Shown here piece by piece: positions 7,981-16,204 of a stretch of DNA of 37,944 nt (position 1 is its first letter; each line of letters starts with the position of its first letter). The position numbers and the translations under genes are program-made. Below the pieces are notes generated by a model. The model worked only from the letters and a program-made list of their open reading frames with translations. It was not told the DNA's origin and did not search any database. The stretch covers positions 1-37,944 of the forward strand of contig JAGBBX010000059.1 in the NCBI GenBank assembly GCA_017938245.1. Reading direction: 5' to 3'. Source of the stretch: Bacteroidaceae bacterium (GTDB lineage Bacteria > Bacteroidota > Bacteroidia > Bacteroidales > Bacteroidaceae).

Positions 7981-9840
7981 TTATGAAAGCTCCAACCCAA
8001 ACTCGGCGTGAAGTTTATTTAGTAACGGATTCTTTCCTCTAAGAATCTCGAACTGTTTAGTGCGGTCGTATACGTGTCGCTCTACTACCACTTTGTTTAC
8101 CTCTATCGACAGTTTAAGTGAAACACCTCCAAGTTCATCGGCCATTCCCGATGATATTCTCTTGGCCTCGCTCTCAAACATCTCGGCAACCAGCTGATTG
8201 TCTACCGAAATTCCGAAAATACCGTTCTCCTTCAGAGTGGGTGTGATAATCTTCATTCTATCGGCAAGTGCGCGCTCGTTCTCGGGGAGTCGCATAGCAA
8301 AGGTCATCCACGCCCGTGCGACATCTTCGCTCGTAATTGGCTTTAAGGTCACCTGTGACTCAACCTTTGGCTGTTCGGTGGCAGTTTGTGTTGCTGCGCT
8401 ATTGTTCTGCTCGGCTGTAGTTGGCTTTTGAGCCATTGTAGAACTGAACATTCGCCCTAATGTCATTCCCGAGGGCGCCTGACGAAGATGTGCAGGACGT
8501 CCTTGAATCTGCTGCGTTGCTTGCTGTTGTGCTGTCTGCTGAGACTGTACCGTTTGTTGTTGTACTGCCTGTTGCTGTGCTACCTGCCGAGTCAGTACTG
8601 CTTGTTGCGTTCCCTGCTGTGGCTGTACTGCTGCTCGTTTAGGTTGTTGTGCCTGCTGAGGTTGTTGTGCTATCTGCTGCTGATTCTGTGTGTTGAATAT
8701 GGGTTTTAACTGCTTGGGCTTACGCCCACTGCTTTCGTCGGCTTCGTCGCTTATGAGCTGTGTCAGTTGTATTATAGTCAACTCCACAAGCAGGCGTTTG
8801 TTGCGACTTGTACGATAGTTCATACTGCAATCGTTACACAATTTTAGTGCCGATATAAGCATACGAGGCTTGCATTTCCCTGCCTGCTCGGCATATCTGC
8901 GGCCAAGTTCCTCGCTGCCTTCGAAGAGGGGCATTGTAGCTGCATCCGATGCAACCAACAGGTCGCGGAAGTGCGATGCTGCGCCCTCGATGAAGATGTT
9001 ACCCTCGAATCCGTGCGAGAGAACGTTGTTGAAGAGCAGCAATGCCTGTGCGGTCTCTCCCAAAAGCATATTCTGTGTCAGACGGAAATAGTATTCGTAA
9101 TCGAGTACATTAAGGCTCTCTATTACCTTGCTGTATGTGAGGTCGCCCTGTGTGAAACTCACCATTTGGTCGAACAGCGATAGTGCGTCACGCATACAAC
9201 CATCCGATTTCTGTGCGATGATTCGCAGCGCCTCGTGCTCGCAGTTGATTCCCTCGTTTTTAGCTATATTCTGTAGGTGCCCGATGATGTCGGCAACCTC
9301 GATACGGCTGAAATCATAAATCTGACAACGCGAGAGGATGGTTGGAAGAATCTTATGCTTCTCGGTGGTTGCAAGAATGAATATTGCGTGTGCAGGCGGC
9401 TCCTCAAGTGTTTTTAGAAAGGCATTGAAGGCTGCTTGCGAGAGCATATGAACCTCGTCTATGATATATACTTTGTATCGACCTGTTTGTGGCGGTATCC
9501 TCACCTGTTCGTTCAACGAGCGTATATCGTCGACCGAGTTGTTGCTTGCAGCGTCCAGCTCATAAATAGAGAACGAGCGCTGTTGGTTGAATGACTGGCA
9601 CGACTCGCAACAGTTGCAGGGCTCCCCGTCGGGTGTCGGGTTCTGACAGTTTATGGTCTTTGCGAATATTCGAGCACAAGTGGTCTTACCCACTCCGCGT
9701 GGACCGCAGAAAAGGAAGGCGTGGGCAAGTTTGCCACTCTGTATGGCATTCTTTAGGGTGGTGGTAAGCGATTTCTGCGCTACCACCGATTCAAATGTGT
9801 CGGGACGGTATTTTCGTGCCGAAACTATATAGTTCTCCAT
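7981..9840 (-). CDS. dnaX: DNA polymerase III subunit gamma/tau
   Basis: 619 residues from the ATG at 9840 (MENYIVSARKYRP, the usual DnaX opening). A longer frame from 9873 would begin with residues unlike DnaX and would run through a -7 box at 9860-9867. Visible parts: Walker A GPRGVGKTT (46-54), a zinc site with Cys65, Cys75, Cys77/78 and Cys81, Walker B DEVHM, and the sensor/SRC region (LSRCQIYDF). Then comes domain III and a glutamine-rich linker at roughly 385-460, followed by a C-terminal tau-like domain (DVARAWMTFAMRLPENER). It is the clamp-loader ATPase of the replisome. I saw no A-rich slippery site for a shorter gamma form. Confidence 0.95.
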   Translation of the reverse strand: MENYIVSARKYRPDTFESVVAQKSLTTTLKNAIQSGKLAHAFLFCGPRGVGKTTCARIFAKTINCQNPTPDGEPCNCCESCQSFNQQRSFSIYELDAASNNSVDDIRSLNEQVRIPPQTGRYKVYIIDEVHMLSQAAFNAFLKTLEEPPAHAIFILATTEKHKILPTILSRCQIYDFSRIEVADIIGHLQNIAKNEGINCEHEALRIIAQKSDGCMRDALSLFDQMVSFTQGDLTYSKVIESLNVLDYEYYFRLTQNMLLGETAQALLLFNNVLSHGFEGNIFIEGAASHFRDLLVASDAATMPLFEGSEELGRRYAEQAGKCKPRMLISALKLCNDCSMNYRTSRNKRLLVELTIIQLTQLISDEADESSGRKPKQLKPIFNTQNQQQIAQQPQQAQQPKRAAVQPQQGTQQAVLTRQVAQQQAVQQQTVQSQQTAQQQATQQIQGRPAHLRQAPSGMTLGRMFSSTMAQKPTTAEQNNSAATQTATEQPKVESQVTLKPITSEDVARAWMTFAMRLPENERALADRMKIITPTLKENGIFGISVDNQLVAEMFESEAKRISSGMADELGGVSLKLSIEVNKVVVERHVYDRTKQFEILRGKNPLLNKLHAEFGLELS

Positions 9841-9859
9841 ATATCTTATTGCTTTACCG

Positions 9860-9867
9860 CAAAGATA
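9860..9867 (-). promoter_or_regulatory. -7 box of dnaX promoter
   Basis: On the minus strand this reads TATCTTTG, an exact TAnnTTTG match, about 20 bases before the ATG at 9840. No clear TTTG is seen 19-21 bases further upstream. It supports the shorter dnaX start. Confidence 0.55.
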
Positions 9868-9943
9868 ATGCAAGGCACGAGAAGATTAAAATAATTCTTT
9901 GATTTTTTCAATGTCAATATGGGCAATATTCTTGCAGTCGGTG

Positions 9944-10642
9944 TCAGTTGCTCATACGGCGCTTGTTCTCAGTTGCTGCATCAATAAAGCTCTTGACAAA
10001 ATGGTTGTCTTTGAAACTTTGCGGAGCATCTACGAGTATTCTCTCTACCTGTTGAGTCATAAAGGGGTAGGGCATTGCGCTACATAACAATTGGAAGAGG
10101 CAGGGGCCAAGAACATTGTTATAATGTTTGCGTATGCTCTCTTCTATGAAACTATTCAGTGAGTCGCCAACGGCCATAAGTGAGTCGCGTACTATTGCGG
10201 CTGCGCTCTCGGCTGTTTTGCCATCGAGGATAAGCGATGTTTCGTGTCGCTCAATATCCATTATAAGACGTTCATACTCCTCTTTGTTCTCGATAAAAAG
10301 CGCCAGTTGATTGTTTAGGTGGGTTCCGCTTATGTTGGCGTCGCGCATCGATAGCTCTACAATAATGTCGCCGCACTCTATTATAACGGGCATAATTGCC
10401 TCTTCGCCAATAAAAAGGGAGCTGAGGAACGGTGACGTAACTTCGCCGCTCATTTCGAAACACCCGTGAAGAATGTCACACGAGTCGATTATGTGCCACG
10501 TGCCGCCACTGTCGACTTTTATATATGCCTGCTCACCATTATAGAAACCGTCGGTTGTCCCTTTGATGCAATATCTCTCGGAACACGAGAATAACAAAGG
10601 CAAAAATGCAGCTATTAGAATATATTTCAGTAGTTTGTACAT
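9944..10642 (-). CDS. DUF4369 domain-containing lipoprotein
   Basis: 232 residues from the ATG at 10642. The start is chosen because it places a lipoprotein signal at the N-terminus: MYKLLKYILIAAFLPLLFSC, with the lipobox LFSC and the acylated Cys at residue 20. After it comes a beta-rich segment (IKGTTDGFYNGEQAYIKV, IIDSCDILHGCFEMSGEV, PVIIECGDIIVELS) typical of DUF4369, which usually precedes a thioredoxin domain in Bacteroidetes. Here no thioredoxin CxxC domain follows; the rest is helical. It is probably membrane-anchored in the periplasm; function unknown. It is divergent from the S46 peptidase gene. Confidence 0.8.
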   Translation of the reverse strand: MYKLLKYILIAAFLPLLFSCSERYCIKGTTDGFYNGEQAYIKVDSGGTWHIIDSCDILHGCFEMSGEVTSPFLSSLFIGEEAIMPVIIECGDIIVELSMRDANISGTHLNNQLALFIENKEEYERLIMDIERHETSLILDGKTAESAAAIVRDSLMAVGDSLNSFIEESIRKHYNNVLGPCLFQLLCSAMPYPFMTQQVERILVDAPQSFKDNHFVKSFIDAATENKRRMSN

Positions 10643-10904
10643 ATTTGTTGTGTTTCGGAGCGCTAATATAAGAATCAATTTTAATATTTTCCAAATTGCA
10701 ACCTCACATTTAGTCGCAAATTATGAAGTTATAACATTTTACAACACTTTTAAGAGTAACAGAGTGCTATATTTGCGATATAATAAAATAATTTTTTTTC
10801 TCATATAACCTTTGCAACGTCTTTTTAATGTATCTTCGCAGAATATTATAGAAAGCTTGGCTTTTTTAATAATAGTTTCTATATTACATAAATTAAAATA
10901 ATCT

Positions 10905-13037
10905 ATGAAAAAGTTTTTTTTATCATTAATTGCTGCCCTGTTGATACTTCCCACTCAGGTGTCAGCCGATGAGGGTATGTGGCTTCTGCAGTTGATGCGC
11001 AGTCAGAACCTCGAAGATCGTATGCGTGAGCTTGGCCTTGAAATCTCGGCCGATGAAATTTACTCGCCCGGTGCACCATCGTTGAAGGATGCTATCGGTA
11101 TTTTTGGTGGCGGTTGCACAGGTGAGATTGTATCGCCTAATGGCCTTATCTTTACCAATCACCACTGTGGGTACAAATACATTCAGCAGTTGAGTGCCGT
11201 AGAGCATAACTATCTAAAGGATGGTTTCTGGTCTAAAAGCTATGCCGAGGAACTCCCCTGTGAGGGACTTAGCTTTACATTTGTATCCAAGATTACCGAT
11301 GTTACCGATGAGATTAATGCTCGTATTGCCGATGGACGTATGACCGAGCAAGAGAGTTTCTCTTCATCAAAACTTCGCAGGGTTGCTCAGGAACTGTTTG
11401 CAGCCGATAAAATCGAGGGAAAGGATTATATGTATGCCGAGCTTAAACCCTATTTCGAGGGTAATAAGTACTATCTTGTCTATTACAAGCGTTACACCGA
11501 TGTACGTCTTGTAGCCACTCCTCCCTCGTCAATCGGAAAGTTCGGTGGCGAGACCGATAACTGGATGTGGCCCCGTCACACAGGTGACTTCTCGGTGTTT
11601 CGTGTCTATGGCGACGAGAATGGCAATCCCGCTGCATACAGAGAGACCAATAAACCTCTTAGCACTCCCAAACATCTCTCTATTTCACTTGCGGGACAAG
11701 AGGTCGGCGACTATGCAATGATAATGGGGTTCCCCGGCAGTACATCACGTTTCCTCACCGGTGGCGAGGTAAAGAGTCGTATGTATAACAGCAACGAACC
11801 ACGTATTGCAATGCGCGATGCCGCTCTTAAGGTTATCCGTGAGGAGATGGCAAAGAGCGAAGAGGTCACCATACAGTATGCCAACAAACTTGCCAGCATA
11901 AGTAACTATTGGAAAAACTCAATAGGAATGAACAAGGCCATCGTCGATAATAAGGTAGTAGAGAAGAAACTGGCAGGTGAAGTTAAATTCAAAGAGTTTG
12001 CTCAGAGTGTCGGCAACAGCGATTATGCACAGGTGGTGGATAGAATCAACGCTACTGTCGAGGAGAATGCCCGTATGCTTTACCTTATGACACTTACAAG
12101 CGAACTGATAATGAACACCGAGTTTATCTATCGCAACCTTTCGAATGGCAATAAAGAGCTTTTGAGTAAACCCGAGCAGCTGGGCGGTATATATGAGTGG
12201 CTGCACAATCGTGACTACAACCACGAGATTGACCGTCGTATAGCAAAATCGACCCTGCCTCTCTACATCTCACTGACAAAGCCCGAGGAGCGTGGCGAAT
12301 TTTTGAATCAGATTGAGAAGAAATACAAAGGCGATTGGGAAAAATATATCGATTATGTCTATGACAACTCAATCCTTAGCAATAAGAAGAATTTCGACAA
12401 ATTCATCAAAAAGCCCGAGCTTAAGAAACTGGAGAAAGACCCTGCCTATCAGTTGCGCAATGCAATTTTCGACATATATATGAAACTTGTGGATGGGAAT
12501 GCTGCCCATACAGCTACAATCAATCCTCTGCACAAGACCTATCTTAAGGGTCTTTTAGAGATGGCAGCCGGCAAGCCTGTTGCTCCCGATGCAAACTTTA
12601 CAATGCGTCTGACATTCGGAACCGTTAAGCCTTATCAGCCTCGCGACGGTGTTACATATAACCACTATACAACGCTTAAAGGTGTAATGGAGAAGGAGAA
12701 CCCCGAGAATAGCGAATTTATTGTTCCTGCTTGCCTGAAAGAACTCTACAATGCCAAGGAGTATGGCCGATATGCACTGCCTAATGGTGAGTTGCCCGTT
12801 GCTTTCCTTACAACCAACGATATTACCGGCGGTAACAGTGGTAGCGGTGTGTTGAACTCTCGTGGCGAGCTCATTGGCTTGGCATTCGACGGTAACTGGG
12901 AGTCGCTAAGCGGTGATATCACATTCGACGATAATTTGCAACGTTGCATAAACGTAGATATCCGCTACGTGCTCTTTGTAATAGATAAATTCGGTGGTTG
13001 CAAACGTATCATCGACGAGCTTACCATTGTAGAGTAA
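10905..13037 (+). CDS. S46 dipeptidyl peptidase, DPP7-like
   Basis: 710 residues with a cleavable signal peptide (~1-21, ending TQVSA). The chymotrypsin-fold catalytic elements of peptidase family S46 are present: His in LIFTNHHCGY (86/87), Asp in the TDNWMWPRHTGDF block, and Ser645 in GGNSGSG. Members remove dipeptides from peptide N-termini in the periplasm or cell envelope and feed peptide catabolism. The residue 18 after the catalytic serine (Gly663, in AFDGNWE) is glycine as in Porphyromonas gingivalis DPP7; acidic-specific DPP11 has arginine there. So hydrophobic P1 preference is predicted. The gene is monocistronic, closed by a 54-bp palindromic terminator. Confidence 0.92.
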   Translation: MKKFFLSLIAALLILPTQVSADEGMWLLQLMRSQNLEDRMRELGLEISADEIYSPGAPSLKDAIGIFGGGCTGEIVSPNGLIFTNHHCGYKYIQQLSAVEHNYLKDGFWSKSYAEELPCEGLSFTFVSKITDVTDEINARIADGRMTEQESFSSSKLRRVAQELFAADKIEGKDYMYAELKPYFEGNKYYLVYYKRYTDVRLVATPPSSIGKFGGETDNWMWPRHTGDFSVFRVYGDENGNPAAYRETNKPLSTPKHLSISLAGQEVGDYAMIMGFPGSTSRFLTGGEVKSRMYNSNEPRIAMRDAALKVIREEMAKSEEVTIQYANKLASISNYWKNSIGMNKAIVDNKVVEKKLAGEVKFKEFAQSVGNSDYAQVVDRINATVEENARMLYLMTLTSELIMNTEFIYRNLSNGNKELLSKPEQLGGIYEWLHNRDYNHEIDRRIAKSTLPLYISLTKPEERGEFLNQIEKKYKGDWEKYIDYVYDNSILSNKKNFDKFIKKPELKKLEKDPAYQLRNAIFDIYMKLVDGNAAHTATINPLHKTYLKGLLEMAAGKPVAPDANFTMRLTFGTVKPYQPRDGVTYNHYTTLKGVMEKENPENSEFIVPACLKELYNAKEYGRYALPNGELPVAFLTTNDITGGNSGSGVLNSRGELIGLAFDGNWESLSGDITFDDNLQRCINVDIRYVLFVIDKFGGCKRIIDELTIVE

Positions 13038-13046
13038 TATTTTCGG

Positions 13047-13100
13047 ATACAATCATAAAAAAACAGAGCAGCCGGCTGCTCTGTTTTTTTATGATTGTAT
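13047..13100 (+). terminator. 54-bp perfect palindromic terminator
   Basis: 13047-13073 and 13074-13100 are exact reverse complements (27 + 27). The core cagagcagccggctgctctg is flanked by seven A on the left and seven T on the right. It lies between the peptidase stop (13037) and the convergent minus-strand membrane-protein stop (13106), so it works in both directions. Confidence 0.92.
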
Positions 13101-13105
13101 GTCTC

Positions 13106-13441
13106 TTATCTCTGTTTCTCGAGTTCCTGCGGAATACGGAATGCGGTATATAGCTCGAATATGGCACCAAGGAACATTGCCACTATCCACTCGTTACGTA
13201 CGTGTGTGAACATAAGTGCTGCGGCTGCAACAATACAGATACCACCTATCTGCTGCTGGAATACAAGTCGACGTAGTGTTGCGCTGCCCCCGCGTGGACG
13301 GCATATAAACTGCATTATGGCGAAGAGTATTGCTCCTGCTGCATATATGTAGGCTCCGTAAACAGGAAGAAAGAATTTGGCCAATGCCCCCGCTATAAGT
13401 GTAACACCGCCTATCTGGAATAGAACGTTTTTTATTTCCAT
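13106..13441 (-). CDS. Small four-helix membrane protein, unknown function
   Basis: 111 residues with about four hydrophobic segments (near residues 7-24, 28-45, 68-85 and 88-103) and a basic loop RPRGGSATLRR. I do not recognise a named family. It starts 26 bases after the FtsB/DivIC-like gene on the same strand, so it probably shares that transcript; my recollection is that a similar small protein follows ftsB in other Bacteroidales. Confidence 0.75.
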   Translation of the reverse strand: MEIKNVLFQIGGVTLIAGALAKFFLPVYGAYIYAAGAILFAIMQFICRPRGGSATLRRLVFQQQIGGICIVAAAALMFTHVRNEWIVAMFLGAIFELYTAFRIPQELEKQR

Positions 13442-13466
13442 AGAATATATTTATGCTGTATTTACA

Positions 13467-13766
13467 TTAGTTCTCGATAATAAATACCTCTTCGTTATCG
13501 AGTTGCATATCATACTTTTCGCGTGCAACCTTCTCCATAACCTCTACATCGCGGTCGAGTACCTCGAGCTTGGCTTCAAGAGCATCGTGCTGCTCGTTAA
13601 GTTCCTCTATCTCCGATTTCAAGGAGGATATCTCGCGCTGATTTTGTATATGTTTCAGCAGGTTGTTCTCGTCGAAGAGTACAATAATAGCAAGGAATGC
13701 CAATGTTACAGCAAGATATTTGTGCCTTGCTATCCATTTAAATATATCGCCTATACTGTCGTTCAT
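13467..13766 (-). CDS. FtsB/DivIC septum formation initiator family protein
   Basis: 99 residues with the FtsB layout: a short cytoplasmic N-terminus, one membrane segment (~20-36, LAVTLAFLAIIVLF), a coiled coil (~40-75, ISSLKSEIEELNEQHDALEAK) and a conserved basic/aromatic end (EKVAREKYDMQLDNEEVFII). FtsB/DivIC bridges FtsL and FtsQ in the divisome and helps activate septal wall synthesis. The small size and EKxAREKY motif make the family call firm; the exact orthologue name is less so. Confidence 0.88.
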   Translation of the reverse strand: MNDSIGDIFKWIARHKYLAVTLAFLAIIVLFDENNLLKHIQNQREISSLKSEIEELNEQHDALEAKLEVLDRDVEVMEKVAREKYDMQLDNEEVFIIEN

Positions 13767-13881
13767 AATTGTTTAGTTAAGATTTAGAATCGGTTTGAAT
13801 TCCAGAAAAAGGTTTTCTGTACTTGGATACTTCTGAGTCTGCGAAGATAGGAATTTTTTTGTTCTTTACATATAGAAGATG

Positions 13882-13934
13882 AGTAAAAAATTATTGGTAC
13901 GCTTTTTATAAAAGAGCACCAATAATTTTTTACT
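13882..13934 (-). terminator. Terminator downstream of ispG
   Basis: 17-bp perfect stem (13882-13898 with 13918-13934) around a 19-base insert that can partly pair with itself (gctttt / aaaagagc). A/T runs flank both arms. It lies just past the ispG stop on the minus strand. Confidence 0.8.
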
Positions 13935-13948
13935 ATGTGATAGATTAA

Positions 13949-15682
13949 TTACTCTTTAGTGCGGTCGCTCTCTATTAGTTTCAGCAGATGCTCAATTGCC
14001 TCCTCCTCGGGGATGTTCTTCTCGACGCATACCTGTTTTCGGTAGAGACTTACTTTGTCGCGGGCTGCACCCACATAACCATAGTCGGCATCGGCCATTT
14101 CGCCGGGGCCGTTTACTATGCAGCCCATCACTCCTATTTTAAGCCCTTTCAGGTGGCCGGTTGCGGCTTTTATGCGTGCCAATGTTCCCTGTAGATCGTA
14201 CATTGTGCGACCGCATCCGGGGCAGGCTATATATTCAGTCTTGCTGATACGTGTACGTGTAGCCTGTAATATACCGAATGCAATGGCATTAATCTGCTCG
14301 TCCGATATTCCATCATTCTCTATCCATATTCCGTCGGCAAGACCATCGATGAACATTACTCCAAGGTCGGCTGCTGCTTTTATGCGCAGGCTCTCAACTG
14401 AGCTTTCGTGGTAGGTGCGACGAATTATTACAGGTGTGCCCACTCCCTCGCTCATTAGTTTGTGGACAATGGCGCGAAGCTCGGCAACAGGGTTGATGTG
14501 GTTGCTCTCGGCAATTACAACGCTCTTGGCATTGCTCTTCAGCTTTTCAATTGCCTCGGGGGTGATGTCGTTGTATTGCAGTGCTATAAACTCGATGCCT
14601 CGACAATCTGTTATAGCCCCGTCACGTACCAGAAAATCGGGAGCAAGGTTCTCATCTTGGGTGCAGTAGCCACTAACGACGACAGGCACCCGGTCGCCAC
14701 CGATGCAACCCACCTCGTTGGTCTTGCGACGTTTGGGCTCTATGTAGTTAAAGTCTTTGCCTATAACAGCTGTTATAGTCTTGTGTCCTGCTCGTGCCGA
14801 GATATACTCTACAAGCTCTTTCGCAACGGGTATTTCGTTCTCGGGAGCCTCGGCAAGAGAGACGCGTACAGTGTCGCCTATTCCGTCGGCAAGCAGTGCT
14901 CCTATGCCTACTGCACTCTTTATGCGGCCATCCTCGGCGTCGCCGGCCTCGGTTACACCCAAATGAAGAGGATACGATACTCCCTCCTCGGCCATTACAG
15001 CAACAAGTCGGCGCACCGTTGTCACCATCATTGCTGTGTTACTGGTTTTTATAGATACTACTACATTGTCGAAATTCTCGTCACGACAGATGCGCAGAAA
15101 CTCCATACACGACTCCACTACTCCCGAGGGGGTGTCGCCGTAGCGACTCATTATTCTATCGGATAGTGAACCGTGATTCACTCCTACGCGTATGGCCTTA
15201 TTCTCTCTCTTGCACAGGTCGAGGAACGAGACGAAACGTTTACGCAGACGTACCAACTCCTCGGCATACTCCTCGTCGGTGTAGTCGATGTGTTTGAATG
15301 TACGTGCTGTGTCTACGTAGTTACCCGGGTTGACACGAATCTTGTCGGCATATTGTGCGGCGACGTCGGCGACCGAGGCATTAAAGTGAACGTCGGCAAC
15401 AAGGGGAACGTTGCAGTTCTCTGCTGCCAAAAGGCTCTTTATTGCTCCCAGATTGATAGCCTCACGGCTGCCCTGTGTGGTAAGGCGGACAAGCTCTCCT
15501 CCCTTTGCCACAATACGCTTTACCTGCTCGGCGCTGCCTTCGGTGTCCATTGTCGATGTATTTGTCATCGACTGCACACGCACGGGGTTCTTGCAACCAA
15601 TCTTCACACCACCTACATTAACCTGGACGGTGTTGCGACGATGGTAGTTGAAAAGGTCTATATTAGTTTGTTTTGTACTCAT
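13949..15682 (-). CDS. ispG: 4-hydroxy-3-methylbut-2-enyl diphosphate synthase IspG
   Basis: 577 residues, the long form with a large middle insertion found in Bacteroidetes, chlamydiae and plants (the short form is ~370). The N-terminal TIM barrel begins at [20 protein letters not shown] with the typical QSMTNT block. The C-terminal 4Fe-4S domain has [12 protein letters not shown] and [13 protein letters not shown], which supply the three cluster cysteines and the cluster-binding Glu region. It catalyses the penultimate step of the MEP isoprenoid pathway. Its start overlaps the end of purE by 20 bases. dxs, the first MEP enzyme, lies elsewhere in this window. Confidence 0.95.
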   Translation of the reverse strand: MSTKQTNIDLFNYHRRNTVQVNVGGVKIGCKNPVRVQSMTNTSTMDTEGSAEQVKRIVAKGGELVRLTTQGSREAINLGAIKSLLAAENCNVPLVADVHFNASVADVAAQYADKIRVNPGNYVDTARTFKHIDYTDEEYAEELVRLRKRFVSFLDLCKRENKAIRVGVNHGSLSDRIMSRYGDTPSGVVESCMEFLRICRDENFDNVVVSIKTSNTAMMVTTVRRLVAVMAEEGVSYPLHLGVTEAGDAEDGRIKSAVGIGALLADGIGDTVRVSLAEAPENEIPVAKELVEYISARAGHKTITAVIGKDFNYIEPKRRKTNEVGCIGGDRVPVVVSGYCTQDENLAPDFLVRDGAITDCRGIEFIALQYNDITPEAIEKLKSNAKSVVIAESNHINPVAELRAIVHKLMSEGVGTPVIIRRTYHESSVESLRIKAAADLGVMFIDGLADGIWIENDGISDEQINAIAFGILQATRTRISKTEYIACPGCGRTMYDLQGTLARIKAATGHLKGLKIGVMGCIVNGPGEMADADYGYVGAARDKVSLYRKQVCVEKNIPEEEAIEHLLKLIESDRTKE

Positions 15683-16169
15683 ATTTCAGCTCTTTAAGCT
15701 CTTCGTTTGCCTTTTCTATTTTCTTCTTCAGATTATCTTTATATGTTGCCAGGCGTTCGGCAAGATTGCCGTCGGCGAGCGAGAGCATCTCAACAGCAAG
15801 GATTGCGGCGTTCAGCGATGCGTTCACTCCTACTGTGGCAACGGGTATTCCGGGAGGCATCTGTACGATGGCAAGGAGTGCATCCATTCCATCCAATGTG
15901 CTGTTGATGGGTACACCAATGACGGGCAGGGTGGTGCTTGCAGCAATTACTCCGGGTAGGTGAGCTGCCATTCCTGCGGCGGCAATTATCACCTTTACGC
16001 CACGCTCTTTTGCTCCTTTTGCAAACTGCTCCACAGCTTCGGGGGTGCGGTGTGCCGAGAGGGCATTAACCTCGAAGGGAACCTGCATCTCGTTAAGAAA
16101 ATCGGTTGCTTTCTTCATTACGGGAAGGTCGGATGTGCTTCCCATTATAACGCTTACTATTGCTTTCAT
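15663..16169 (-). CDS. purE: N5-carboxyaminoimidazole ribonucleotide mutase PurE
   Basis: 168 residues, the class I PurE size. Motifs: [16 protein letters not shown] at the N-terminus (phosphate binding), [12 protein letters not shown] with the catalytic His, and [16 protein letters not shown]. It moves the carboxyl group of N5-CAIR to C4 in purine synthesis. The charged lysine-rich C-terminus overlaps the ispG start. It lies 35 bases downstream of fbp on the same strand. Confidence 0.95.
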   Translation of the reverse strand: MKAIVSVIMGSTSDLPVMKKATDFLNEMQVPFEVNALSAHRTPEAVEQFAKGAKERGVKVIIAAAGMAAHLPGVIAASTTLPVIGVPINSTLDGMDALLAIVQMPPGIPVATVGVNASLNAAILAVEMLSLADGNLAERLATYKDNLKKKIEKANEELKELKYEYKTN

Positions 16170-16204
16170 ATATTAGGTTTGTTTTTTTTAATTTAAACAG
16201 CTTA

